From: Solirubrobacterales bacterium
GTDB lineage: Bacteria; Actinomycetota; Thermoleophilia; Solirubrobacterales; 70-9
DNA: 62,925 nt
Reading direction: 5' to 3'
Assembly (NCBI GenBank): GCA_009379895.1
Contig: WHSW01000002.1
Coordinates: 1-62,925, forward strand
Both the position numbers and the translations under genes were made by a program. This document shows, piece after piece, positions 31,930-42,188 of this stretch. The first letter of the stretch is position 1, and every line of letters starts with the position of its first letter. A model generated the notes under the pieces. The model saw only the letters and a program-made list of their open reading frames with translations. It was not told the DNA's origin and searched no databases.

Positions 31930-33627
31930 ATGCTGCTCGAGCTTCGGATCGAGAACCTGCTGCTGATCGAGCGCGCCGAGTTGCGGCTCGGCCCGGGCCT
32001 GAACGCGATCACGGGCGAGACCGGGGCGGGCAAGACCGTGCTCGCGCACTCGCTCGACCTGCTGATGGGGGGCAGGGCGCGGCCGCAGATCGTGCGGCCC
32101 GGTGCCGAGGAGGCCTGGGTCGAGGGCGTCTTCGCGCTGCCCGACGGCCTGCTCGACGATCCCGAGCTCGCCGAGCTCGCCGAGCGGCTGCCCGAGGGCA
32201 CCGACGAGGTCGTGCTCGGGCGCCGGATCGGCGCCTCCGGGAGGACCAGTGCCTTCATCGGCGGGCGGTCGGCCTCGGCGGCCGACCTGCGGGCCCTCGG
32301 ATCGCGGCTGCTCTCCTTCTACGGCCAGCACGAGCACCGGCGGCTGACCCTGGCCTCGGCGCAGCTCGAGGTCCTCGACGGCTTCGCCGGCGAGGCGCAC
32401 CTGGCGCTGCGCGAGCGCTACCGCGACTCCCACGCCGAGGCGAGCCGTCTGACCGGCGAGCTGGTCGAGCTTCGCGACCGCGAGGGCGCCCGCGAGCGCG
32501 ACCTCGACCTGCTGCGGTTCGAGCTCGCCGAGATCGAATCGGCGGCGCCCGACGCCGACGAGGAGGGTGAGCTGGAGGCAGAGCGCACCCGTCTGCGCCA
32601 CGCCGAGGGCCTCCGCGAGGCGGCGGGAAGGGCCCTGGCAGCGGTCAGTGGCGTGGCCGAGGACGGGGGAGGCGCCCGCGCCGCGCTCGCCGAGGCGGAG
32701 GCCGGGCTGACGGCGGTCGACGGGTTAGACGCCGGGCTCGACGAGCTGGGCGAGCGGCTGCGCGCGGTCGCGATCGAGCTCGACGACGCAGCCGGCGGCC
32801 TGCGCGGCTACCTGGACCGGATCGAGGCCGAGCCCGGGCGCCTGGAGGCGGTCGAGGAGCGCCTCGAGGCGGTCGAGCGACTGAAGCGAAAGCACGGCGG
32901 CTCGGTCCCCGAGGTGCTCGCCCACGCCGAGCGCTGCCGCGCCGAGGTCGAACGGCTCGAGAACGCCAGCGAGCTGCTCGGCGAGCTCGAGGCGGGGCTG
33001 GGCGAGGCCGAGGCCCGCCGCGCCCGGCTCGCCGCCGAGCTCACCGCCGGGCGCGAGCGGTCGCGCGACGAGCTCGCCGACCGTGTCGCCACCGAGCTGG
33101 CGGAGCTGGCGATGGACGGCGCGAGGCTCGAGGTCTCGCTGGCGCCGCACCCAGACGGCTTCGGCCGCGCCGGGGCCGAGACGGTCGAGCTGCTGGTGGC
33201 GACCAACCCGGGGATGCCCACCTCGCCGCTGCGCGACGCGGCTTCTGGGGGCGAGCTGTCGCGGATCATGCTCGCCCTGACCGTCCTCAGCGCCCCTGGG
33301 GAGCGCGCCGGCGGCCGGCGGCCGGCGCTGGTCTTCGACGAGGTCGACGCCGGGATCGGCGGCAACACGGCGAGGGCGGTGGGCGAGCGCCTGCGCGGGC
33401 TCGCAGCCTCGCGCCAGGTCGTCTGCATCACGCACCTGCCCCAGGTCGCGTCGCTCGCCGACGCCCACTTTCGGATCGAGAAGGAGACGGTGGGCGGCGA
33501 GGCGCGGGCCCGGGTCGAGCACGTCGCGGGCGACGACCTCGTGGCCGAGATCGTGCGCATGCTCGGCGGCGAGCGGGGCGATGCGACGGCGAGCCGTCAC
33601 GCCGAGGAGCTGCTGAAGGCCGCATAA
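31930..33627 (+). CDS. recN: DNA repair protein RecN
   Basis: 565 residues, the family length. An SMC-like ATPase acting in double-strand break repair. Walker A GETGAGKT (residues 32-39), Q-loop region FYGQHEHRR, long central coiled coil (about 150-390) rich in Glu/Arg/Leu, then the C-terminal ATPase half with LLVATNPGMP, signature SGGELSRIMLAL, and Walker B LVFDEVDAGIGG. A TACAAC -10-like hexamer (31918-31923) ends 6 nt before the ATG. No LexA-type box is seen upstream, unlike recN in some bacteria. It is followed 8 nt later by steA. Confidence 0.96.
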   Translation: MLLELRIENLLLIERAELRLGPGLNAITGETGAGKTVLAHSLDLLMGGRARPQIVRPGAEEAWVEGVFALPDGLLDDPELAELAERLPEGTDEVVLGRRIGASGRTSAFIGGRSASAADLRALGSRLLSFYGQHEHRRLTLASAQLEVLDGFAGEAHLALRERYRDSHAEASRLTGELVELRDREGARERDLDLLRFELAEIESAAPDADEEGELEAERTRLRHAEGLREAAGRALAAVSGVAEDGGGARAALAEAEAGLTAVDGLDAGLDELGERLRAVAIELDDAAGGLRGYLDRIEAEPGRLEAVEERLEAVERLKRKHGGSVPEVLAHAERCRAEVERLENASELLGELEAGLGEAEARRARLAAELTAGRERSRDELADRVATELAELAMDGARLEVSLAPHPDGFGRAGAETVELLVATNPGMPTSPLRDAASGGELSRIMLALTVLSAPGERAGGRRPALVFDEVDAGIGGNTARAVGERLRGLAASRQVVCITHLPQVASLADAHFRIEKETVGGEARARVEHVAGDDLVAEIVRMLGGERGDATASRHAEELLKAA

Positions 33628-33635
33628 TCGCCGTA

Positions 33636-34826
33636 ATGGCGCTACTGAGCCGGGCGCGCGCGCTGCTGCGCGGGCCGGAGATCGAGCTGGAGCCCACGGA
33701 GGTCCCGCCGCTGCGCGGCCGGGTGCGGCTGGGCCGCCGCACGAAGGACCTCGTCAAGCGCCTGCGCCCCGGCGAGATCGCGGTGATCGACCACGCCGAC
33801 CTCGACCGGATCGCGGCCGAGGACCTCGCCGCGAGCGGGGTGCGCGCGGTGATCAACGTGGCCCCGTCGTCGACCGGGCGCTACCCCAACCCGGGCCCGC
33901 TGGTGCTCGCTCGCGCGGGCGTGCGGCTCGTCGACGCGCCCGCGGCACCCCTGTTTGCGGAGCTCCACGACGGCGACGAGATCGTCGTCGACGAGGGCGA
34001 GGTGCGCGCCAACGGCTCGCTGCTCGCCGCCGGGCGGGTGATCGACCTCGACGCCGCGAGCGAGCAGCTCGAGCGCCAGCGCGAGCGGCTCGACGTCGCG
34101 CTGGCGCAGTTCGCCGAGAACACGATTGAGCACGTGCGCGAGGAGGGCGAGCTGCTGGCGGGCGAGATCGACCTGCCGGCGGTGCGCACCGAGTTTCGCG
34201 GCCGTCACGCGCTGATCGTGGTCCGCGGGACCACCTACCGGCGCGACCTGCGCACGCTGCGCGCCTACATCCAGGACACGCGCCCGGTCCTGGTCGGCGT
34301 CGACGGGGGGGCCGACGCGATCATCGAGGAGGGCTTCGAGCCCGACATGGTGCTCGGCGACATGGATTCCGCCACCGACGCGGCGCTCAGGGGCGGGGCC
34401 GAGCTCGTCGTCCACGCCTATCCCGACGGCCGCGCGCCGGGCGCCGAGCGGCTCGCCGGCCTGGGGCTCGAGCCGGTGGTCGCCCCGGCGATCGGCACGA
34501 GCCAGGACGTCGCGATGCTGCTCGCGCACGAGAACGGTGCGAAGCTGATCGTCTCGGTGGGCGCTCACTTCAACCTGACGGAGTTCCTCGACAAGAACCG
34601 CGCCGGGATGTCGTCGACGTTCCTGACCCGGCTTCGGATCGGCGAAACGCTGGTCGACGCCAAGGGCGTCAGCCGGCTCTACAACCCGGGCGTTCGCGGG
34701 TGGCAGATGTGGGCCTTTCTCGCCGCCTCCCTGGCGGTGATCGTGATCGTCGTGCTCAGCTCGCCGGCGCTCGACGAGTTCCTCGACCTGCTCTGGCTCA
34801 AGATCAAGGTCGCTCTGAATCTGTGA
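33636..34826 (+). CDS. steA: Cytokinetic ring protein SteA (thiamin-pyrophosphokinase-like fold)
   Basis: 396 residues. A central domain resembling thiamin pyrophosphokinase (VLVGVDGGADAIIEEGFEPDMVLGDMDS, about 222-250) is followed by a C-terminal membrane segment (MWAFLAASLAVIVIVVLSSP, about 357-376). In Corynebacterium glutamicum SteA and SteB localise to the division ring and promote activity of the cell-wall hydrolase RipA; recN-steA-steB order is the same. A CATAAT hexamer 7 nt upstream of the ATG can serve as -10. The stop is shared with a duplicated junction before steB. Confidence 0.9.
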   Translation: MALLSRARALLRGPEIELEPTEVPPLRGRVRLGRRTKDLVKRLRPGEIAVIDHADLDRIAAEDLAASGVRAVINVAPSSTGRYPNPGPLVLARAGVRLVDAPAAPLFAELHDGDEIVVDEGEVRANGSLLAAGRVIDLDAASEQLERQRERLDVALAQFAENTIEHVREEGELLAGEIDLPAVRTEFRGRHALIVVRGTTYRRDLRTLRAYIQDTRPVLVGVDGGADAIIEEGFEPDMVLGDMDSATDAALRGGAELVVHAYPDGRAPGAERLAGLGLEPVVAPAIGTSQDVAMLLAHENGAKLIVSVGAHFNLTEFLDKNRAGMSSTFLTRLRIGETLVDAKGVSRLYNPGVRGWQMWAFLAASLAVIVIVVLSSPALDEFLDLLWLKIKVALNL

Positions 34827-34855
34827 TGGTCAAGGCCGCTCTGAATCTCTGATGG
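34804..34855 (+). repeat. 26-nt tandem duplication of the steA/steB stop-start junction
   Basis: Copies 34804-34829 and 34830-34855 differ at two positions. Each contains TGATGG, so the duplication yields two stop/start junctions in a row, one for steA/mini-ORF and one for mini-ORF/steB. Confidence 0.95.
34826..34852 (+). CDS. Possible 8-codon mini-ORF (MVKAALNL)
   Basis: Its ATG shares one base with the steA stop (TGATG) and its stop shares one base with the steB start (again TGATG). It is a copy of the last codons of steA produced by the tandem duplication. A re-initiating ribosome could pass through it on the way to steB. It is too short to have a function of its own; expression is unproven. 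Confidence 0.4.
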   Translation: MVKAALNL

Positions 34856-35775
34856 GGTACTCGGCGCGCTACCACGCCGCCTCGCTGGCGGCCGTCTTCC
34901 TCGCGCTCGCGATCGGCATCCTGGTCGGGGTCGGCTTCGGCTCCGACGTGCTCACCGGCACCGCCGAGAGCCTCGAGCAGAGCCTGAGCTCCGACCTCGA
35001 CGACGCCCGCGAGCAGGTCGCCGACCTCGAGGACCAGGTCGACACCGAGCAGCGGTTCAACCGCCTCGCCTATCCGGCGCTGGTCGACGACCGCCTGCGC
35101 GGGCGCGAGGTCGCGCTCGTCGCCTTCGGCGACATCGACGACCAGATGACGGCCGACGTGCGCGGGGCGCTGCAGGCGTCGGGTGCCACGCTGCGGGAGG
35201 TCGCCGTGGTCAATGAGCCCCCCGACCCCGACGCGGTCATCGACGCGCTGGGGGGCGACCGCGCGCCGGCGCTCTCGCGTGACGATGCCCTGACGCTGGC
35301 CGGCGAGCGCGCCGGTGGCCTGCTGGTTCGCGGAGGCACGCGGTTCGACGCGCTGCGCAGCTCCCTGCTCGGCCGCTACAGCGGCGCGCCGGGGGACGTC
35401 GACGGGGTGGTGGTCGTGCGGGCGCGGCCCGACGACATGTCCCAGCGCGAGGCCGAGGACGCCGACCGGCTCGAGGAGGCGATGATCGCGGGGATGCAGC
35501 TCGCCTACGCGCGGCGCACCGAGGGCGGACAGCCCCCGCGCGTGGCGGTGGTCGGCGTGGAGCGCAGCGACGACCCCGAGAGCTCGATCGAGTTCTTCAA
35601 CGCGCGCCGGGTCGCCAGCGTCGACAACATCAACCAGCTCCCGGGCAAGGTGTCGCTCGTCTACGTGCTCGGCGGCGCCGAGGGCAGCTACGGCGTCAAG
35701 GAGACCGCCGACGGGCTGCTCCCGGACCTGCTCGAGCCGAGCGACCTCGCCTTCGGCGCCCCGCGCCAGGGGTGA
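34852..35775 (+). CDS. steB: SteB/MctB-like membrane protein
   Basis: 307 residues. One N-terminal membrane segment (ASLAAVFLALAIGILVGVGFG, about 10-30), a coiled coil (about 40-65, SLEQSLSSDLDDAREQVADLEDQV), then an extracytoplasmic alpha/beta domain (VALVAFGDIDDQM, VVVVRARPDD, RVAVVGVERSDD). This is the SteB/MctB (Rv1698) family: a division protein in corynebacteria and reported as a copper-resistance outer-membrane protein in M. tuberculosis. The start is coupled to the preceding mini-ORF by TGATG. It is followed 7 nt later by a WecA-like gene. Confidence 0.88.
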   Translation: MGYSARYHAASLAAVFLALAIGILVGVGFGSDVLTGTAESLEQSLSSDLDDAREQVADLEDQVDTEQRFNRLAYPALVDDRLRGREVALVAFGDIDDQMTADVRGALQASGATLREVAVVNEPPDPDAVIDALGGDRAPALSRDDALTLAGERAGGLLVRGGTRFDALRSSLLGRYSGAPGDVDGVVVVRARPDDMSQREAEDADRLEEAMIAGMQLAYARRTEGGQPPRVAVVGVERSDDPESSIEFFNARRVASVDNINQLPGKVSLVYVLGGAEGSYGVKETADGLLPDLLEPSDLAFGAPRQG

Positions 35776-38346
<2,571 letters not shown>

Positions 38347-38349
38347 GCC

Positions 38350-38380
38350 TTGACGGCGCCCCGGTCGGGCGCGTTAGGAT
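38350..38380 (+). promoter_or_regulatory. Promoter of the methyltransferase gene
   Basis: TTGACG (38350-38355) and TAGGAT (38375-38380) with a 19-bp spacer; the -10 ends 6 nt before the GTG start, so the mRNA should be leaderless. Confidence 0.65.
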
Positions 38381-38386
38381 CGCCGG

Positions 38387-39226
38387 GTGGACCTCGATCA
38401 GTACCGCGAGAAGTCGCTCGAGTCGTGGAACCGGTTCTCGGCGAACTGGGACGAGGAGAGCGAGTACCTGTGGTCGGTGACGGGCGCCGTCGGGGAACGA
38501 CTGGTGCAGCGGCTCGACCCGCAACCCGGCGAGACGATCCTCGAGCTGGCGGCCGGGACGGGCCGGACCGGCTTCGCCGTCGCCGAGCGGGTCGGCGACG
38601 AGGGGCGGGTGATCTCCACCGACTTCGCGCCCGGGATGGTCGAGGTCGCACGCCGGCGGGGCAAGGAGCTCGGGCTGGACAATCTCGAGCACCGGGTCCT
38701 GGACGCCGAGGCGATGGAGCTCGACGACGCGAGCGTCGACGGGGTCGTCTGCCGCTGGGGCTACATGCTGATGGCCGATCCCGCCGCGGCGCTGGCGGAG
38801 ACTCGGCGCGTGCTTCGCGATGGAGGCCGGCTCTCGTTCGCCGTCTGGGGTCCGCCGGACAAGAACATGTGGGCGTTCCTTCCGGGCTTGGTGCTGGTCG
38901 AGCTCGGTTACATGGACCCGCCGGAGCCCGGGGCGCCCGGGATCTTCGCGATGGGCGACCCGGACCGCATCCGCGGGCTGGTCACCGGCGCCGGCTTCGC
39001 CGAGCCGACGATCGAGCAGGTGGCGGTCGAGTGGGGCTACCCGGACACGGAGGAGCACTGGGAGAAGACGCTGAAGCTCGCGGCGCCGATCGCCGAAGCC
39101 GTCAACGCGCTCACGCCCGAGGAACAGGCGCGCGTGCGGGCGACCGTGCGCGAGCGCGTCGCCCCGCTGCTGGCCGGTGACGGCGCCGGGATCAACGGCC
39201 TGACCCACGTCGTCCTCGCCGAGTAG
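38387..39226 (+). CDS. Class I SAM-dependent methyltransferase
   Basis: 279 residues. Rossmann core with ILELAAGTGRTGFAVAERVGDEGRVISTDFAPGMVEVARRR (about 48-88) as SAM-binding motifs I-II, VLDAEAMELDDASVDGVVCRWGYMLMADPAAALAETRRVLRDGGRLSFAVWG as motifs IV-VI. Resembles UbiE/COQ5-type enzymes, but the substrate is not evident. It has its own promoter and lies between pyrG and the DUF1326 gene, inside a block that interrupts the common pyrG-Nudix-xerD order. GTG start set by the leaderless promoter. Confidence 0.9.
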   Translation: MDLDQYREKSLESWNRFSANWDEESEYLWSVTGAVGERLVQRLDPQPGETILELAAGTGRTGFAVAERVGDEGRVISTDFAPGMVEVARRRGKELGLDNLEHRVLDAEAMELDDASVDGVVCRWGYMLMADPAAALAETRRVLRDGGRLSFAVWGPPDKNMWAFLPGLVLVELGYMDPPEPGAPGIFAMGDPDRIRGLVTGAGFAEPTIEQVAVEWGYPDTEEHWEKTLKLAAPIAEAVNALTPEEQARVRATVRERVAPLLAGDGAGINGLTHVVLAE

Positions 39227-39245
39227 CGGCGCCGTTGCGCCGAGC

Positions 39246-39275
39246 TTGACCGGCGTGGCGGCGCGGGCGTATGGT
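39246..39275 (+). promoter_or_regulatory. Sigma-70-type promoter of the DUF1326 gene
   Basis: TTGACC (39246-39251), 18-bp spacer, TATGGT (39270-39275). The leader carries GGAGG (39310-39314) 6 nt before the ATG. Confidence 0.7.
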
Positions 39276-39320
39276 CGCGGTGCGCGTTCTGCTCAGGGAT
39301 AACCGACCTGGAGGTTCGAG

Positions 39321-39959
39321 ATGGCTGAGCGATGGCGACTCACGGGCGACTTCCTCGACTTCTGCAAGTGTGCGGTGCCCTGTCCGTGCACATTCGGGCG
39401 CCCGCCCACCGAAGGCGACTGCGAGGGCACGATCGCCTTCCGGATCCGCGAGGGGCACTTCGGGGACGTCGATCTGGGGGGCCTGAACGTGGTCGGGGTG
39501 ACCTACTTCGAGGGCAACATCTGGGATCCCGACGTGCGCGCCGATCTCGGGATGATCATCGACGAGCGGGCCGACGACGATCAGCGCCAGGCGCTGCAGA
39601 CGATCTTCGGCGGCGAGGTCGGCGGCTGGCCGCAGATGTTCGCCGAGAACGTCGTCGGCAACATGCTCGGCCTGGAGTTCGCCCCGATCGAGCTCGAGAT
39701 CGACGACGATCTCGGCTCCTGGCACCTCAGCGTGCCCGGCAAGGCGGAGGGGAGCACCGCGCTGCTCACCGGTCCGACCAGCACCCCGGGCGAGCGCCTC
39801 GCGGTGCACAACCCGCCGGGTAGCGAGGTCGGGCCGGGCCAGGGACCGGCCACGTACGGGATCGCCTCGACCGACAGGGCCAACGCCTTCGGCCGGACCT
39901 GGGATCGGTCGGGCCGGTCGAGCAAGCACATACCGTTCGATTGGTCGAACGCGGGCTGA
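39321..39959 (+). CDS. DUF1326-domain protein
   Basis: 212 residues, soluble, with the family's opening GDFLDFCKCAVPCPCTFGRPPTEGDC (residues 9-34), a dense Cys cluster (five Cys) that looks suited to metal or redox chemistry. The rest is a beta-rich domain. The function is unknown. The convergent neighbour is a DUF2182 membrane protein, the partner with which DUF1326 genes are usually found. It has a sigma-70 promoter and Shine-Dalgarno. The last codons contain a perfect inverted repeat (39934-39951). Confidence 0.88.
   Translation: MAERWRLTGDFLDFCKCAVPCPCTFGRPPTEGDCEGTIAFRIREGHFGDVDLGGLNVVGVTYFEGNIWDPDVRADLGMIIDERADDDQRQALQTIFGGEVGGWPQMFAENVVGNMLGLEFAPIELEIDDDLGSWHLSVPGKAEGSTALLTGPTSTPGERLAVHNPPGSEVGPGQGPATYGIASTDRANAFGRTWDRSGRSSKHIPFDWSNAG
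39934..39951. terminator. Inverted repeat between convergent DUF1326 and DUF2182 genes
   Basis: CGTTCGA and its exact complement are separated by a 4-nt loop, just before the DUF1326 stop. It could end transcription from either side; there is no T-run. Confidence 0.4.
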
Positions 39960-39972
39960 CGTCCCGGCCCGG

Positions 39973-40899
39973 CTAGGGCATCGCCTCGGCGTCCATCTCC
40001 CCGGCGTCCATCGCCGGGCCGTCCATCGACCGATCTTCGGCCGCGCCGGGCGGCGCGGTCGCGGGCTCGGGCATCTCCATCGCGTCCATCGCCCCGGCGG
40101 CCTCGGGGGAGCCGGGAAGGGTGAGGCCGGGCACGTCGGCGGGCGCCGCGGCGACGCCGATCGCGAGCACGATCAGGGCCAGGGCGATGCCGCGGTTGGC
40201 GGCCAACCTCCACGGCAGCAGCTTCTCGGCCGCGATGAAGGCGGCGACCAGCGCCATCCAACCGATGCTCATCACTCCGAGCGCGAACAATGCCGCCATC
40301 AGCGCCCAGCAGCAGCCCACGCACCAGGCCCCGTGCTCGACCCCCATCCGCACCGCTCCGGACCGGCCCGGCCGCCAGGCCGTGAGCAGGAACACCAACG
40401 GGTTGCGGCACTTGCGCAGGCAGGCGTCCTTGAGCGGGGTGAGCTGGTAGATCGCCGCCGCGAGCAGCACCCCGGCGGCGACGTAGCGCCCACCTCGATC
40501 CCAGCCGAGCCAGCCGACGTCGAGCGATCGCGCCGCCTCGAAGATCGCGAATGCCGCCAGCCCCGCCGCGGTCCAGGCGATCAGGTAGCCGGCGACGAAG
40601 AGCGCGGTGGCCCCGGCCCGCGCCGACTTGCCGCCATCGCGCTCGCTCGCCTGGATCCTGGCGTGCATGACCACCATCGGCGCGATCGACGGGAACATCA
40701 TCGCGGCCATCATCACCACCCAGACACCGACGAACCAGCCGGCGCCTCCGAGGTCGGTTCCCGGGCCGGCATCCATCTGTCGCATCCGGTCGCCGGTCAC
40801 CGCCCAGCCGACGGCCGCGAGGGCCAGCAACGCTCCGATCAGGGCGACCTGGATGCCCCCCAGGGCAGGAAGGCGAGGGAGCCTGGTGACTATGCGCAC
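39973..40899 (-). CDS. DUF2182 polytopic membrane protein with Met-rich tail
   Basis: 308 residues with about eight membrane segments. Typical DUF2182 motifs: WVVMMAAMMFPSIAPMVVMHARIQ (about 55-78) and CLRKCRNPLVFLLTAWRPG...GVEHGAWCVGCCWALM (about 163-200), with conserved Cys and His that could bind metal within the membrane. The last ~45 residues are a Met/Asp/Glu-rich tail (MDAMEMPEP, MDAGEMDAEAMP), a composition seen in copper-handling proteins; copper binding is inference. GTG start. Divergent from the M20 peptidase. Confidence 0.87.
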   Translation of the reverse strand: MRIVTRLPRLPALGGIQVALIGALLALAAVGWAVTGDRMRQMDAGPGTDLGGAGWFVGVWVVMMAAMMFPSIAPMVVMHARIQASERDGGKSARAGATALFVAGYLIAWTAAGLAAFAIFEAARSLDVGWLGWDRGGRYVAAGVLLAAAIYQLTPLKDACLRKCRNPLVFLLTAWRPGRSGAVRMGVEHGAWCVGCCWALMAALFALGVMSIGWMALVAAFIAAEKLLPWRLAANRGIALALIVLAIGVAAAPADVPGLTLPGSPEAAGAMDAMEMPEPATAPPGAAEDRSMDGPAMDAGEMDAEAMP

Positions 40900-40962
40900 G
40901 ACACTAGCCCCGTGGCGGGGTGGCGGTCAAGGGCCGAAAGCGCTCGCCGCATCGGCCGCGGA

Positions 40963-40968
40963 TAGCCT
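40963..40968 (+). promoter_or_regulatory. -10 element of the M20 peptidase gene
   Basis: TAGCCT ends 7 nt before the GTG start at 40976 and decides it over upstream in-frame starts, which lie in the antisense of DUF2182. Confidence 0.6.
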
Positions 40969-40975
40969 CCCGCGG

Positions 40976-42094
40976 GTGAGCGACGAGCGCCTGCGCGACC
41001 GCTTTGCGCGGTTGTGTGAGATCCCGAGCCCGACCGGCTCCGAGCGGGCGATCGCCGACGCGGTGCTCGCCGAGCTGCGCGACCTGGGCGTCGAGGCCCA
41101 CGAGGACGGCGCCGGCGGGCCGGCGCGCGCCGGGGCGGGGAACCTGATCGCGCGCATCCCCGGTGTGGGGGACGGGTGGGTGATGCTCTGCGCACACCTC
41201 GACACGGTCCCCGAGGGCGGCCCGATCGAGGTCGAGCTCGCCGACGGCGTCTTTCGCAGTCGCGGTGAGACGATCCTCGGCGCCGACGACAAGGCGGCCG
41301 TCGCGGTTTTGATCGAGCTCGCGGCGCGGGCGGTCACCCGGCCGCCGCCGGTCGGCCTCGAGCTCGTCTTCACCGTCGCCGAGGAGGAGGGGCTGCGCGG
41401 GGCGAAGGAGCTCGACCTGAGCTCCCTGCGGGCGCCCTACGGCTACGCGCTCGACCACGCGACGCCGATCGGCGAGCTGATCACGGCCGCGCCCACCCAC
41501 CAGCGGCTGGTCGCCGAGTTCGAGGGCCTCGAGGCGCACGCCGGGCTCCGCCCCGAGGACGGGCACTCGGCGATCGCGGCCGCCGCGGCGGCGATCGCGT
41601 CGATGAAACTCGGCCGTCTCGACCCCGAGACGACCGCCAACGTCGGGCTGATCTCCGGCGGCACCGCGGCCAATGTCGTCGCGGGAGCCTGCCGGATCGA
41701 GGGCGAGGCCCGCTCCCTCGACGAGGCCCGCGTCAGCGAGACGATGGCGGCGATGCTCGACGCCTGCACCTGGGCGGCGAGCGAGCACGGCTGCGACCTC
41801 GACGTCGAGGTGACCGAGGAGTTTCGCGGCTACCGCCACGCCCCGGGCGCCGCGCCGCTGCGCCTGGCGCGCTCGGCGCTCGAGCGCTGCGGCTTCGAGC
41901 CGCGCGACGTGGCGACCGGGGGCGGCAGCGACGCGAACGCGCTCGTCGCGGGGGGGTTCGAGTGCGTGCTGCTCGCCAACGGGACCGAGGCCAACCACAC
42001 GCCGGCCGAGAGCGTGGCCGCCGCGCGCCTGGGGGAGATGCTCGCCGTCTGCGAGGCGATCGCCGAGCTCGCCGCCGCGGAGGCAGACGGGTGA
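40976..42094 (+). CDS. M20-family metallopeptidase (PepT-like tripeptide aminopeptidase)
   Basis: 372 residues. Co-catalytic zinc residues in family order: MLCAHLDTVPEGG (His-x-Asp), ILGADDKAAVAVL (bridging Asp), VAEEEGLRGAKEL (the Glu pair), LDHATPIGE (Asp) and NGTEANHTPAES (final His). The dimerisation/lid domain (about 175-290) contains EGLEAHAG. Likely a cytoplasmic aminotripeptidase or dipeptidase. GTG 40976 follows a TAGCCT -10 by 7 nt. It precedes DUF3866 after a palindrome-bearing spacer. Confidence 0.92.
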   Translation: MSDERLRDRFARLCEIPSPTGSERAIADAVLAELRDLGVEAHEDGAGGPARAGAGNLIARIPGVGDGWVMLCAHLDTVPEGGPIEVELADGVFRSRGETILGADDKAAVAVLIELAARAVTRPPPVGLELVFTVAEEEGLRGAKELDLSSLRAPYGYALDHATPIGELITAAPTHQRLVAEFEGLEAHAGLRPEDGHSAIAAAAAAIASMKLGRLDPETTANVGLISGGTAANVVAGACRIEGEARSLDEARVSETMAAMLDACTWAASEHGCDLDVEVTEEFRGYRHAPGAAPLRLARSALERCGFEPRDVATGGGSDANALVAGGFECVLLANGTEANHTPAESVAAARLGEMLAVCEAIAELAAAEADG

Positions 42095-42139
42095 CCGCGT
42101 TCGTCGGGCGGCGGGCGCGCGCCGTGGGGCGCACCGGGC

Positions 42140-42168
42140 GAGTTGTCGTCGGCATGCGGCGACAACTC
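42140..42168. repeat. Intergenic inverted repeat upstream of DUF3866
   Basis: GAGTTGTCG and its exact complement flank an 11-nt loop beginning TCGGCAT. A similar arrangement with a TCGGCGT loop is present at 21561-21598. No T-run follows; it ends 20 nt before the DUF3866 GTG. Confidence 0.6.
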
Positions 42169-42188
42169 ACCCCGACCGGGCCACCGCC

